A stretch of DNA of 64,000 bases from Mycolicibacter algericus DSM 45454 (GCF_002086455.1 NZ_MVHC01000016.1:29594-93593); one strand, 5' to 3'. Counted from the stretch's first letter, positions 31,210-40,071 are shown. The notes: generated from the sequence alone by a model not told the origin. A program made the numbers and translations.

Positions 31210-31680
31210 ATGCGGATGTCGGCCAAGGCGGAGTACGCGGTGCGGGCGATGGTGCAGCTCGCCACCGCCGACGCCGGCACCCTGGTCAAAACCGACGACA
31301 TCGCCGCCGCCCAGGGCATCCCGCCGCAATTTCTCGTCGACATCCTGTCCGATCTGCGCACCGACCGGCTGGTCCGCAGCCAGCGCGGCCGTGACGGCGG
31401 CTACGAACTGGCGCGCGCGGCCACCGAGATCAGCGTCGCCGACGTGCTGCGCTGTATCGACGGCCCGCTGGCCAGTGTTCGCGACATCGGCCTGGGCGAT
31501 CTGCCCTACGCCGGCCCCACCGCCGCGTTGACCGATGTGTGGCGGGCGTTGCGGGCCAGCATGCGCTCGGTGCTCGAGCAGACCAGCCTGTCCGACGTCG
31601 CCACCGGGCAACTGCCCGCCCACGTCGCCGAGTTCGCCGCTGACTACCGCGCCCAGGAGCGCCAGCGCGGCCACGGCTGA
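31210..31680 (+). CDS. Rrf2-family transcription regulator, Rv1287-like
   Basis: 156-residue winged-helix regulator. [18 protein letters not shown] is the Rrf2 start, [24 protein letters not shown] the recognition helix region, and [13 protein letters not shown] the wing. Only one cysteine (LRCIDG) is present, so the three-cysteine cluster of IscR and NsrR is missing; a cluster-free CymR-like sensor of cysteine precursors is more likely. Its place 37 nt after the cys operon suggests it controls sulfur assimilation. ATG 31210 is preceded by CAGAAT 7 nt upstream, so a leaderless start is possible; ATG 31216 is an alternative. Confidence 0.85.
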   Translation: MRMSAKAEYAVRAMVQLATADAGTLVKTDDIAAAQGIPPQFLVDILSDLRTDRLVRSQRGRDGGYELARAATEISVADVLRCIDGPLASVRDIGLGDLPYAGPTAALTDVWRALRASMRSVLEQTSLSDVATGQLPAHVAEFAADYRAQERQRGHG

Positions 31681-31692
31681 CCTCCCATCCGG

Positions 31693-31755
31693 GCGCGAGT
31701 GTGCGTGTTCCCGGCCCGACACTCCGTGCAGGGGCCGGAACACGCACGCTCGCGC
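31693..31755. repeat. Intergenic palindromic repeat, copy C (best formed)
   Basis: 19-nt arms GCGCGAGTGTGCGTGTTCC and GGAACACGCACGCTCGCGC are inverted with one mismatch; the loop region is CGGCCCGACACTCCGTGCAG plus GGGCC. Located 12 nt after the Rrf2 gene stop, between convergent genes, so it could end transcription from both sides. Confidence 0.8.
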
Positions 31756-31756
31756 G

Positions 31757-31788
31757 ACAGCCCCACAGCCCCACAGCCCGACAGCCCG
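31757..31788. repeat. Four tandem 8-nt units
   Basis: ACAGCCCC twice then ACAGCCCG twice, directly after palindromic repeat C and ending just before the VOC gene stop. A short variable-number tandem repeat candidate. Confidence 0.7.
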
Positions 31789-31789
31789 G

Positions 31790-32179
31790 CTATGGCCCCG
31801 AGCCGTACGGGCGGGTGAGGATCTCCATCGCGTGACCGCTGGGGTCGCGGAAATACACCCCGCGCCCACCGTCGCGACGGTTGATCTCACCGGGCCGCCC
31901 ACCGCGCGGGTCCGCCCAGTGCGCCAGCCCCCGCGAGGCGATCTTGGCGTAGATGGCGTCGAAGTCGTCCTCGGAGACCAGGAACGCATAGTGCTGCGGC
32001 GGGATCTCCTCGTCGCCGGGCACCTCGGCGTAATCGAGGCTGGCCTCGTGATCGAGCCCGACGACCATGAAGTGGCCGAACGGCTGGGGATCGGGCAGGC
32101 CGAACAACTCCGCCAGAAAAGCCGCCGACTCCTGCTTGTCGTGGGCGGCGACGATGGTGTGGTTGAAGGAAATGCTCAT
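31790..32179 (-). CDS. VOC-superfamily (glyoxalase/dioxygenase-like) protein
   Basis: 129-residue vicinal-oxygen-chelate protein, two beta-alpha-beta-beta-beta halves. Metal-ligand-like residues are the His in SFNHTIVAA near the N-terminus, the His in PPQHYAFLV in the middle, and the final Glu in GHAMEILTRP after the VYFRDPSGH motif that marks the family. Members include glyoxalases, dioxygenases and fosfomycin-type resistance proteins; the reaction here is unknown. Its start is 47 nt from the divergent luciferase-like gene. Confidence 0.85.
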   Translation of the reverse strand: MSISFNHTIVAAHDKQESAAFLAELFGLPDPQPFGHFMVVGLDHEASLDYAEVPGDEEIPPQHYAFLVSEDDFDAIYAKIASRGLAHWADPRGGRPGEINRRDGGRGVYFRDPSGHAMEILTRPYGSGP

Positions 32180-32225
32180 GGTTCAAGTGTCGGCCGCCGC
32201 GGGCGCGCATGCCACAATCGCGGGC

Positions 32226-33122
32226 ATGCAGGTGGGAATGACCATGCCGGTGATGGAGCCCGATCTGGATGCGACGCTGCTGCGGGACTGGGCGTGCGCC
32301 GTCGACGAGGGACCGTTCTCGTCGCTGGCCTGGGGCGAGCGGATCGCCTTCACCAACCCCGACAGCCTGACGCTGCTGGGAGCGCTGGCGGCCTGGACCG
32401 ACCGGGTGCGGCTGGTGACGACGGTGATCGTCCCGCAACTGCACGATCCGGTCATGCTGGCCAAGGCGCTGGCTACCGCGGACCTGCTCAGCGGTGGGCG
32501 GCTCACCGTCGGCATCGGTGTGGGTGGCCGGCACGAGGACTACCGGGCGGCCGGTGCCGACCCGGCGACGCAGACGATGCGGCAGATGGCCGAGCGGGTC
32601 GCGATCATGAAGCGGGTCTGGGCGGGGGAGAAGACCACCGAGTCGGTGCTGCCGGTCGGGCCGGCGCCGACGCAGCCCGGCGGGCCGCCGCTGGTGGTCG
32701 GCACCATCGGCCCGAAGACGTTGCGCAGCGCGGCCGGTTGGGCCGAGGGTCTGGCCGGCATCACCATGGACCTCGACGTGGCCAAGCAGAACGAGTTGTT
32801 CGACGTCGCCCGCCAGGCCTGGCGGGAGGCCGGCAAGGCCCAGCCGTATCTGGCGACCTCGTTCTGGTTCGCGCTGGGCGAGCACGACGCTGCGCGCAAC
32901 CAGGTGCGCGAGCACCTGTTGCGCTACATGAACTGGATTCCCGCCGAGTACGTCGAGGCGATGGCACCGACCACCGGCTGGGCGGGCAACGAGGACGAGC
33001 TGCTCGCAGTGCTGCGCAGCTTCGAAGCGGTGGGTGCCGACGAGATCCACTTGATCCCAACCAGTTCCGACCCTGATCAGCTGCGACGGGCCGCCGAGGT
33101 GGTTACTGAGTTCACCCGCTGA
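32226..33122 (+). CDS. LLM-class flavin-dependent oxidoreductase
   Basis: 298-residue luciferase-like enzyme, probably F420- or FMN-dependent. Family marks are the N-terminal strand GMTMPVMEPD, VRLVTTVIVPQLHDPVMLAKALATAD, the GGRLTVGIGVGGRHEDYRAAG cofactor loop and PLVVGTIGPKTLRSAAGWAEG. Substrate unknown. ATG 32226 gives the standard N-terminus and lies 7 nt after CACAAT, compatible with leaderless expression; longer starts would add a non-family Ala-rich segment overlapping the divergent VOC gene. It belongs to an accessory stretch not recalled at this place in M. tuberculosis. Confidence 0.86.
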   Translation: MQVGMTMPVMEPDLDATLLRDWACAVDEGPFSSLAWGERIAFTNPDSLTLLGALAAWTDRVRLVTTVIVPQLHDPVMLAKALATADLLSGGRLTVGIGVGGRHEDYRAAGADPATQTMRQMAERVAIMKRVWAGEKTTESVLPVGPAPTQPGGPPLVVGTIGPKTLRSAAGWAEGLAGITMDLDVAKQNELFDVARQAWREAGKAQPYLATSFWFALGEHDAARNQVREHLLRYMNWIPAEYVEAMAPTTGWAGNEDELLAVLRSFEAVGADEIHLIPTSSDPDQLRRAAEVVTEFTR

Positions 33123-33359
33123 GGCCCGGCCCTAGCCGCCCACTGGGAATCCCACGACGTGAGAGCGGCGTGTCGTGTCGTCAGATTCCCGCTCGCGGTC
33201 AGTCAACCCAGCGGCAATGGGTCATCTCCCACATCCCGGTGAGGCGGTTGCGACACGGTCACGGAAGCATCTCTATCGATATCTCACTAGCCACAACCGT
33301 CTCACCAGCCACTATCGTCGCAGCAGGCGAGGCCCGGAGCGGTCCCGGAAAGGTGTGAC

Positions 33360-34799
33360 ATGTCGGCGACGCGTGCGATCGTCTCGGCCGCGATGGTGCC
33401 GGCGGTCGCCCTCGGCATGGTGCTCGCCACCGAGTTCGCCCCACCGGCCTCCGCGGCAACCTGCAATGCGCCCGAGGCCAACATCGAACCGCCGCCGGGC
33501 TCGCCGACGACCGGAGCCGGTCAGCTGCCGACCGGGCGGCGGCCCCGCGGCACCAACGACAGCGCGCCGCTGCCCAAGCTGGGCCCGCTGATCGCCGCAC
33601 TGATCAACCCCAACGGCGCCATACGACAACAGGCCGCGGTGGTGCCCCCGGTGCCGTCCCCGGACGGCCAGGTCGCGCCGAACGCCGCCCAACCGGTTCA
33701 GCCGGTTCCGAACGCCGGCGCCGATCCGGGGCTGTCGACCGCCGACGCCGCCGGTGCCATCGCCGGTTCCCAGACCTCGCTGGTGGAGTGGGTGACCGGG
33801 CCCAACAGTCCCAACCAAACCCTGCAGCGCTTCGGCATCTCCGGCACCGACCTGGGAATCCCTTGGGACAACGGTGATCCCGCCAACCGCCAGATTCTCA
33901 TGGCGTTCGGCGACACCTTCGGCTACTGCCGCATCCCCGGCCACCAGTGGCGGCAGAACGTGCTGTTCCGCACCCAGGACAACAACCTGGCCGACGGCAT
34001 CACGGTCGGGCCCGGCGGCATCGGCAACAAGTATTCGGGTTCACCACTGCGCCAAGCGAACTTCTCCAAGCAGATCCTGCCCGCCGTCCAACTGGCGCCG
34101 CACCAGGAGGGCATGATCCCCACCGCCGCCATCGGGATCGCCGGAAACCAGTACATGAGTTTCATGTCCATCAAGCAGTGGGGGCGTGACGGCGAATGGT
34201 CCACCAACTACTCGGCTATCGCGGTCTCCAACGACAACGGCGAGACATGGGGTGTCTATCCGGGGACGGTGCGTTCGACGTCGCCGGAGAACGTGCCCCG
34301 GGCGCGCTTCATCCCCGGTAACGAGAACTTCCAGATGGGTGCGTTCCTGCGTGGCGGCGACGGCTACCTGTACTCCTACGGGACACCCGCGGGCCGCGGC
34401 GGCTCGGCGTACCTGGCGCGGGTGCCCGAGCGCACCATTCCGGATCTGACGACGTACCAGTACTGGAACGGTGACAGCGGGTCGTGGGTGCCCAACAACC
34501 CGGCTGCGGCGACACCGGTGATCCCCGGCCCGGTGGGTGAGATGTCGGTGCAGTACAACACCTATCTCCGGCAGTACCTGGCGCTGTACGGCAACGGCGG
34601 CAACGACGTCGTCGCCCGCACCGCCCCGACGCCGCAGGGCCCCTGGAGCGCCGAGCAGACGCTGATCCCGACCGGCCAGATCCCCGGCGGCATCTACGCG
34701 CCCTACGTGCACCCGTGGTCGACCGGCAAAGAGGTGTACTTCACATTGTCGCTGTGGAACGCCTACGACGTGATGCTGATGCGCACCGTGCTGGGCTGA
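33360..34799 (+). CDS. Secreted DUF4185-domain protein
   Basis: 479-residue exported protein. Residues 1-33 are a signal peptide (AIVSAAMVPAVALGMVLATEFAPPASA). A Pro-rich low-complexity region (about 34-125) leads to a DUF4185 domain with a five-bladed-propeller look: repeated blocks such as LMAFGDTFGYCRIPG, YMSFMSIKQWG, YSAIAVSNDNGETW, YLYSYGTPAGRGGSAYLARV and VYFTLSLWNAYDVMLM. Such Asp-box-like SNDNGETW motifs occur in glycosidase propellers, so a carbohydrate-active role is possible but unproven. ATG 33360 follows GGAAAGG. The PPE gene downstream is convergent, only 7 nt away. Confidence 0.85.
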   Translation: MSATRAIVSAAMVPAVALGMVLATEFAPPASAATCNAPEANIEPPPGSPTTGAGQLPTGRRPRGTNDSAPLPKLGPLIAALINPNGAIRQQAAVVPPVPSPDGQVAPNAAQPVQPVPNAGADPGLSTADAAGAIAGSQTSLVEWVTGPNSPNQTLQRFGISGTDLGIPWDNGDPANRQILMAFGDTFGYCRIPGHQWRQNVLFRTQDNNLADGITVGPGGIGNKYSGSPLRQANFSKQILPAVQLAPHQEGMIPTAAIGIAGNQYMSFMSIKQWGRDGEWSTNYSAIAVSNDNGETWGVYPGTVRSTSPENVPRARFIPGNENFQMGAFLRGGDGYLYSYGTPAGRGGSAYLARVPERTIPDLTTYQYWNGDSGSWVPNNPAAATPVIPGPVGEMSVQYNTYLRQYLALYGNGGNDVVARTAPTPQGPWSAEQTLIPTGQIPGGIYAPYVHPWSTGKEVYFTLSLWNAYDVMLMRTVLG

Positions 34800-34806
34800 G
34801 CCCGCC

Positions 34807-35898
34807 TCAGCCGCCCACCGCCGGCCGCGGCATCCGGTAGCGCCGGTCGCGCATGCGCAGCACCGGATACCCCTTGCGGCCGGCGCCCAGGGCCCGCACC
34901 GGGGCCGCGGGCGCCAGCTGCCGCGACGACGACGGGCGCCCCGGTTCCTCCGATGACGCCAACGGCTGGGTGGCTGCGGCCAGTTGGACCTGCTGCACCG
35001 CCGAGACGTTCGCCGGTGCCGCCGGCCAGCTCGAGGGCACCGACAAGCCGCCCACCGGCGCGGCCTGCCCGACACCGGCCAGCACCATCGCCGGTGCGCC
35101 GGCGCCGAATTGGCCGGCCGCAACCGCGGCCGCCGGGGCCTTGGCGGCCGCCGACGCGGCGGCCGGAAGCAGCGCCAGGATCCAGTTGCCCATCTGACCC
35201 GCGGTGCGGATGGAGTCGGCGGTGAAACGCGCCGGGTTGGTCACGGTGTTGAGGGCGCCGGTAGTGCTGACCGTCGAGGACACCAGCGCGGCCATCGGGT
35301 CCGACTGTGTCGCCGTGGCGGTGGCAGTGGCGTGCGCGACCGCTGCGGCCTGGCCGGATTGCGCTGCCGGACTGGTGGTTTGCCGAGGCTGCTGAAACGG
35401 GGAGAGCGTGGCCGCGGCCGACGAGCCGGCCGCGTAGGCGTACATCGCGGTGGCATCCTGGGCCCACATCGCGGCGTAGGCGGCCTCGGTGGCGGCGATC
35501 GCCGGGGTGTTCTGCCCGAAGAAGTTGGTGGCGACCAGGGTGGCCAGCTGGACCCGGTTGGCGGCGACGACGGGTGGCGGCACCGTTGCGGCGAAAGCGG
35601 TTTCGTAGGCGGCCGCGGCGGCACGGGCCTGATTGGCGGTCTGCTCGGCCAGCGTCGCGGTGGTCGACGCCCAGGCGACATAGGGGGCCGCGGCGGCGAT
35701 CATCGCCTCGGCCGAGCCACCGGACCAGGCGTGGCCGTGCAGTTCGGACAGCGTCGAGGAGTAGCCGGTCGCAAACGATTCCAGCTGCCAGGCCACGGCG
35801 TCCCAGCTCGCGGCGGCGGCCAGCATCGGACCCGAACCCGGGCCCGAATACATCAAGGTCGAATTGACCTCGGGAGGAAGCATCCCGAAATCCACCAT
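34807..35898 (-). CDS. PPE protein, SVP subfamily (second of a tandem pair)
   Basis: 363-residue PPE protein. The N-terminal 180 residues are the PPE helical domain, starting [23 protein letters not shown] and containing [19 protein letters not shown] (the WxG turn) and [21 protein letters not shown]. The C-terminal part is Ala-rich and holds the PPE-SVP motif [11 protein letters not shown], ending in a basic tail [15 protein letters not shown]. Such proteins are exported by ESX-5 as heterodimers with PE partners; none is encoded beside it. Start ATG 35898. It is 16 nt downstream of a paralogous PPE gene, clearly a tandem duplication. Confidence 0.92.
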   Translation of the reverse strand: MVDFGMLPPEVNSTLMYSGPGSGPMLAAAASWDAVAWQLESFATGYSSTLSELHGHAWSGGSAEAMIAAAAPYVAWASTTATLAEQTANQARAAAAAYETAFAATVPPPVVAANRVQLATLVATNFFGQNTPAIAATEAAYAAMWAQDATAMYAYAAGSSAAATLSPFQQPRQTTSPAAQSGQAAAVAHATATATATQSDPMAALVSSTVSTTGALNTVTNPARFTADSIRTAGQMGNWILALLPAAASAAAKAPAAAVAAGQFGAGAPAMVLAGVGQAAPVGGLSVPSSWPAAPANVSAVQQVQLAAATQPLASSEEPGRPSSSRQLAPAAPVRALGAGRKGYPVLRMRDRRYRMPRPAVGG

Positions 35899-35914
35899 GG
35901 AGAGTCCCTGCCGG

Positions 35915-37036
35915 TTATCCGCCGACCGAGGGGCGCGGCATGGCGAAGCGCTTCGGCCCGACCCGCAGGATGCTGCTGACGGTGGAGCGCCCAGCGCCAC
36001 CGGCCGCCGCTCCCATCGCCGCCGCCGGCGCGGCCATCATGCCGCTCGCCGGAGCCTCCTCCCAGGAGCCGGTTGCGGCCAGCTCGGCTTCGGACAGGAA
36101 CAGCGGCTCCTCGCTGGCGGTGGCGATCGGCGCGGTGTCGGCCCAGGCCTTCGGCACCGACAGCTGACCGATCGGCGAGGCGGTGCCCATGCTGGCGGTG
36201 CTGCGCACCAGCGACGGCCCCGCCTGCACCGCCGAGGCCATGCCGGCGGCGGGAAGGACCGCCGGCACGGCGGCGGCCGCGGCCTTGGGCGCCGAGCCGC
36301 CGACCGCCTTGGCCAGGGCGGTGAAGAAGCTGCCCGCGTTGGTCACGGTGCGGCTCATGGCGGTGGCGAAACCGACCGGGCCGCTGAGCGTGTTGAAGGT
36401 GCTCGCCCCGTCGATGACGCCGTCGGCCGCCGACTGGCTGCCCTGCGAGGCCGCCGCGGTGCCGAGGGCGGCCGCCGGTGCCAGTGCCTGGCTGGCGGCC
36501 GCGGCGGAGTTGGTGGTCTGCGGCGGCTCCTGGAACGGTGCCAGCTGGGTGGCGGTATAGGCGGTGGTGGCGTAGCCGTGCATGGCCGCGGCGTCCTGCG
36601 CCCACATCTGGGCGTAGGCGGCTTCCAGGGCTGAGATCAGCGCGGTGTTCTGCCCGAAGATATTGGTGGCCACCAGATTTGCCAGCTGTGTGCGGTTGGT
36701 GGTAACGACGGCCGGTGGAACCGTTGCCGCACGGGCGGATTCGTAGGCGGCTGCGGCGGCACGTGACTGGGTGGCGGCATGCTCGGCTTGCGTTGCGGTC
36801 TGGCTCACCCAGGCGATGTAGGGCGCTGCGGCGGCGAGCATCGCCTGGGAGGAGGCGCCCGTCCACCCTTCATCCTGCAGTCCGGTGAGCGTGGTCGAGT
36901 AGCCCAGCGCGAACGCGTTCAGCTGTCCGCTCAACGCATCCCAGGCCGCCGCCGACGCCAGCAGTGGCCCCGAACCGGGTCCGGTATACATCTGGGTCGA
37001 GATGACCTCGGGCGGCAGAATCCCGAAATCCAGCAT
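35915..37036 (-). CDS. PPE protein, SVP subfamily (first of a tandem pair)
   Basis: 373-residue PPE protein. [23 protein letters not shown] starts the PPE domain; [22 protein letters not shown] holds the WxG motif; [21 protein letters not shown] closes the core. The SVP motif is [12 protein letters not shown], and the C-terminus ends [11 protein letters not shown], nearly the same as its neighbour. ATG 37036 is chosen over an in-frame TTG one codon upstream because the sequence before it, GAGGAAAGG, is a strong ribosome-binding site. Expected export route is ESX-5. A long leader or promoter region lies upstream with no PE gene. Confidence 0.92.
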   Translation of the reverse strand: MLDFGILPPEVISTQMYTGPGSGPLLASAAAWDALSGQLNAFALGYSTTLTGLQDEGWTGASSQAMLAAAAPYIAWVSQTATQAEHAATQSRAAAAAYESARAATVPPAVVTTNRTQLANLVATNIFGQNTALISALEAAYAQMWAQDAAAMHGYATTAYTATQLAPFQEPPQTTNSAAAASQALAPAAALGTAAASQGSQSAADGVIDGASTFNTLSGPVGFATAMSRTVTNAGSFFTALAKAVGGSAPKAAAAAVPAVLPAAGMASAVQAGPSLVRSTASMGTASPIGQLSVPKAWADTAPIATASEEPLFLSEAELAATGSWEEAPASGMMAAPAAAMGAAAGGAGRSTVSSILRVGPKRFAMPRPSVGG

Positions 37037-37654
37037 CAACGAAGCCTTTCCTCGAACGCATCGGATGATGCGCAGCCGGTGAGATCGGCAGGCGAGGTGA
37101 AGGATCAGCCGAAAAGGGCTGTGGCCTACCGAATTGATTCGTGGCGGTTATGCACGCGGCGACATCGCCTGGTTCCGCCGGCGGCCCGGATCTCGCATTC
37201 CAACTGTGTTGTCATGGGAATCGGGTGCTCGCTTTTCGGTAGTGCTTTCTGGTTAGCCACGACGTTAGACGCGGGCCGCGCGAAATCCCGCCCGGCACGC
37301 GGGCGCGTGCGGTGACAAGAAGGCTTCAGCGGCGTGGGCAGCGTCATCGCCGAATCGCTCATTCAGGCCGACAAATGTGCTGCTACCTGCATGGATGCGG
37401 CGAGTTCCAGTCATGCCCGGTGCGGGGACGCCCGTCTTGCGTACCGCCGCGGGGTTAAAAATCAGCCTGCAATAAACCGGTTTGTGCGCAGGTGGGCGCC
37501 CCGGAGCGGGATCTTCACTGGTCAGTCTGGTTTCGCCGCCCGGCGCGCTCGGCGAACGCATCGAGCGCAGCGAGCACTTCAGGAGAACGCCACACTTGCG
37601 TAAGTGAAGTTAACGAGGTCGGTTGACTTCACTTACGTAGGCGGATGCGCGCGG
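37037..37654. other. 618-nt gene-free region upstream of the PPE pair
   Basis: No frame here has mycobacterial coding character that I can support. It must hold the PPE promoter (minus strand), the 10-nt palindrome AAACCGGTTT (37474-37483) in a locally AT-rich patch, and the long inverted repeat at 37599-37637 near the 3' end of the luciferase-like gene. Confidence 0.6.
37599..37637 (-). terminator. Long inverted repeat after the luciferase-like gene
   Basis: CGTAAGTGAAGTTAAC (37599-37614) and GTTGACTTCACTTACG (37622-37637) are inverted with one mismatch and a 7-nt spacer. It begins 18 nt past the minus-strand stop at 37655. As RNA it gives a 16-bp stem without a U tract; as DNA it could equally be an operator. 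Confidence 0.5.
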
Positions 37655-38572
37655 TCAGGCGTCGAACACCGTGCGCAACGCGGCGCCGACGTCAGCGATC
37701 ACGCCCGGGGTGTAGCCGGGGATATTCATCGTCACCCCGCCGACCCCGGCGTCGAGCACCTTGGTCTTGATCTGCTCTGCGATCGACTCGGGGCTGCCGG
37801 CCACCATCCGCTGGCTCATCGCGTCGGGGATCTGGTCGGCGCTGACGTTCTGGCCGGCCAGCGCGGTGAGCAACATGGTGGTCTCCAGTGTGGCCGGGTC
37901 GCGCCCGATCGCCTCGCAGCTGCGCTGCACCGCCGCCATTTTCGCGGGCAGCTCGTCGAAGCCGGCGATGATGTTGAGGTGGTCGAAGTGCCGTGCCGCC
38001 AGCGGAATGGTCTTCTTCTCGCCGCTGCCACCGATCAGTAGCGGAATGTGGTCGCGGAAGCGGGGTTCGGCCATCGCCTCGCGGGCGCGGTACCACTTGC
38101 CCTCGAAGGTCGGCCGTTCGCCCTTGATCATCGGCAAGATGATCTCGAGTGCCTCGTCGAGCCGGTTGAACCGGTCGGTGAAGGTGCCGAACTCGAAACC
38201 CAACTGGTCGTGTTCGAGCTCGAACCATCCGGTGCCGATGCCCAGCACCGCCCGCCCGGAGCTGACGACGTCCAGGGTGGTGATGATCTTGGCCAACAGC
38301 GCCGGGTTGCGGTAGGTGTTGCCGGTGACCAGCGTGCCCAGCTGGACGCTTTCGGTCGCGGTCGCCAGCGCACCCAGCGCCGTGTAGGCCTCGAGCATCG
38401 GCTGGTCGGGAGAGCCCAGCATGGGCAGTTGGTAGAAGTGGTCCATCAGGAACACCGCGTCGAACCCGGCGGCCTCGGCCTCCTGGGCCTGGGCGATGAC
38501 GGTCGGGAACAGCTTTGAAACGTCGGTGCCGTAAGAGAAATCGGGGATCTGGAAGCCAAGGCGGATCGTCAT
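37655..38572 (-). CDS. F420-dependent LLM-class oxidoreductase, Rv1855c-like
   Basis: 305-residue luciferase-like enzyme of the actinobacterial F420 group (TIGR03560-like). Visible blocks: MTIRLGFQIPDFSYG, AGFDAVFLMDHFYQLPMLG, the LGTLVTGNTYRNPALLAKI strand, SGRAVLGIGTGWFELEHDQLGF, and IPLLIGGSGEKKTIPLAARH, which binds the deazaflavin phosphate. Substrate unknown. ATG 38572 fits the family start and has TAGGGT (38580-38585, minus strand) ending 7 nt upstream, so leaderless translation is likely. The stop is followed by the long inverted repeat. Confidence 0.9.
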   Translation of the reverse strand: MTIRLGFQIPDFSYGTDVSKLFPTVIAQAQEAEAAGFDAVFLMDHFYQLPMLGSPDQPMLEAYTALGALATATESVQLGTLVTGNTYRNPALLAKIITTLDVVSSGRAVLGIGTGWFELEHDQLGFEFGTFTDRFNRLDEALEIILPMIKGERPTFEGKWYRAREAMAEPRFRDHIPLLIGGSGEKKTIPLAARHFDHLNIIAGFDELPAKMAAVQRSCEAIGRDPATLETTMLLTALAGQNVSADQIPDAMSQRMVAGSPESIAEQIKTKVLDAGVGGVTMNIPGYTPGVIADVGAALRTVFDA

Positions 38573-38665
38573 TCGTTTGACCCTAGGGGTCGCGGGGGCT
38601 TGTCCGGGGGGAATTTCGCTGGGCGCGAACCGGGTCAGCCATCGCACGCCGCGGGGCCGACGCGG

Positions 38666-39436
38666 CTAACCGCCGTCTCGCACGCCCGCGCGTCGGGTCA
38701 GGTGGTCGATCTGCTGATAGGTCGCATAGACCACCAGGGGCGGCAGCACGATGAACGGCACGTTCTCGCCGATGAACTTGAACCAGAAGCCCCAGCTGCC
38801 TTGGCCGATGTCGGCGAACCCGGCGCCCACCTCACTGAGGAAGTAGACCGCGGTGCTGCTCATCAGCACGGAGATGCCGACTGCCACCACCCACAGGCAG
38901 CGGATACGGGACTCCAGCGGCAGCGAGGAGCGCAGCAGCTTGGTCCACATCACGAAGACGGTGATCCCGGTGCTGACCCCGACCACTTCGAGAGCGAACA
39001 CCCACGGATTGCCGCTGACGTAGCGGGTGTCGGCCAGACCGTATTGCCACCACAGCCACTTGAAGCCCGGATCGTCGGTGGGCCCCCACCAGCCCAGCGG
39101 CTGACCGATCAGGAACATCAGCTCGTAGCCGATCTGGCTGGCCGCGGTGAACGGGATGTAGAACAAGGTCAGCTCGGCGGCCCGGTCCAGTCGGGTGCGC
39201 TGCTCGCCGGGCGCATCCCAGAGGATCACGAACGGCAGCAGCATTACCGGGATCCCGAAGACGATGTTGGCGATCACATCCACCTGGAAGCTGGCGGGGA
39301 TGATGCGCAGACTGACCGCGATGGTCAGCAGCAGAAACATGCCCAGGACGAATAGCGCGACGCCGGTATAAATGCGCAGCCGGTGCGGCGCCCAGGGCCG
39401 GGCGAAATCGGTCTCGTGTTCCTGCACGGCAGTCAT
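38666..39436 (-). CDS. Multi-pass membrane protein of unknown function
   Basis: 256-residue integral membrane protein. Hydrophobic segments at about residues 20-45, 55-75, 90-112, 145-170, 185-208 and 220-245 suggest five or six helices. Polar or aromatic marks include ELTLFYIPFTAASQIGYELMFLIGQPLGWWG and WLWWQYGLADTRYVSG. The overall layout is reminiscent of emopamil-binding-protein-like membrane proteins, but I cannot support that assignment from motifs alone. Start ATG 39436 (MTAVQEHETDF); an upstream in-frame ATG at 39457 adds a basic RRRATT stretch. Confidence 0.75.
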   Translation of the reverse strand: MTAVQEHETDFARPWAPHRLRIYTGVALFVLGMFLLLTIAVSLRIIPASFQVDVIANIVFGIPVMLLPFVILWDAPGEQRTRLDRAAELTLFYIPFTAASQIGYELMFLIGQPLGWWGPTDDPGFKWLWWQYGLADTRYVSGNPWVFALEVVGVSTGITVFVMWTKLLRSSLPLESRIRCLWVVAVGISVLMSSTAVYFLSEVGAGFADIGQGSWGFWFKFIGENVPFIVLPPLVVYATYQQIDHLTRRAGVRDGG

Positions 39437-39533
39437 CGTCGTCGCCCTTCGCCGCATAGTCTCAACTACTTGTTATTGCGGGGCAGTCTAACCGGGTGGG
39501 GCCGCCGCTTTTCGCCGTTTCGGGGCTCCCTTC

Positions 39534-39866
39534 TCACCACCGCCACAAGTACTGCGGACACTGCCCCGCGACGACGGACCGGATGTACACCCGCGCATCA
39601 GCCGGCGTCGCATCCGGGCCGAGCACCTGGCGCACCGTCACCGACGATTCCAGGGTGCTGGGCGTGTTCCCGGCAGCGAGTAGGCGACAGATCGCGTCGC
39701 CGGCCGGGTCGGCGTGAGCAGTCGCGGTGCTCATCACCGCGACTGCTGCCAACATGGCGGGAATGAGCCACTTGGTGGCCGCGCCGTTCCGCCGACGATA
39801 GGTCCGGGCAACCGGGTCGCTGCGCGCTGCACCGACGGTCTCTGGTTCTTTGAGGGTGTTCGGCAT
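39534..39866 (-). CDS. Small secreted protein, Rv1291c-like
   Basis: 110-residue protein with a long basic N-terminal region, then a hydrophobic export signal (WLIPAMLAAVAVMSTATAHA) cleaved before DPAGDAIC. The mature about 60 residues have two cysteines (AICRLL and AGQCPQYL) likely to be bridged, and the motif RVYIRSVVAGQCP. The family resembles small mycobacterial secreted proteins of the DUF732 type; the role is unknown. The position next to tRNA-Arg and argS matches Rv1291c. A start at the internal ATG (39764) would leave a shorter, more ordinary signal peptide. Confidence 0.7.
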   Translation of the reverse strand: MPNTLKEPETVGAARSDPVARTYRRRNGAATKWLIPAMLAAVAVMSTATAHADPAGDAICRLLAAGNTPSTLESSVTVRQVLGPDATPADARVYIRSVVAGQCPQYLWRW

Positions 39867-39998
39867 ACTCGGCAGCGTGCCACCGGGGCCTGACAGTGTC
39901 TCGACGACGAACAGGGCCGCGTTGACCGATGGTTCGGCTCCCGTGTTCTAGGGGCCACACCGCATGTTGCACGGACTTGCATTCGTGCTGGTGGAAAG

Positions 39999-40071
39999 TG
40001 CCCCCGGCAGGATTCGAACCTGCGGCCTTCTGCTCCGGAGGCAGACGCTCTATCCCCTGAGCTACGGGGGC
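39999..40071 (-). tRNA. tRNA-Arg(CCG)
   Basis: A full cloverleaf reads on the minus strand. Acceptor arms GCCCCCG (5', 40065-40071) and CGGGGGC pair perfectly, with discriminator A at 39999. The D-arm region is GCTCAGGGGATAGAGC, the anticodon arm TCTGC-CTCCGGA-GCAGA with anticodon CCG reading CGG codons, and the T arm GCAGGTTCGAATCCTGC. CCA is not encoded. It is divergent from argS, whose product charges it. Confidence 0.95.

Noticed and set aside
26762..31755. The three related repeats as a CRISPR array
   Set aside because: Copies are hundreds to thousands of bases apart, separated by genes, with no regular spacers or cas genes.
37334..37603. 89-codon plus-strand frame upstream of the PPE pair, considered as a missing PE gene
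   Set aside because: It lacks the PE helix pair and YxxxD/E motif, and has mixed residue composition without mycobacterial codon preference.
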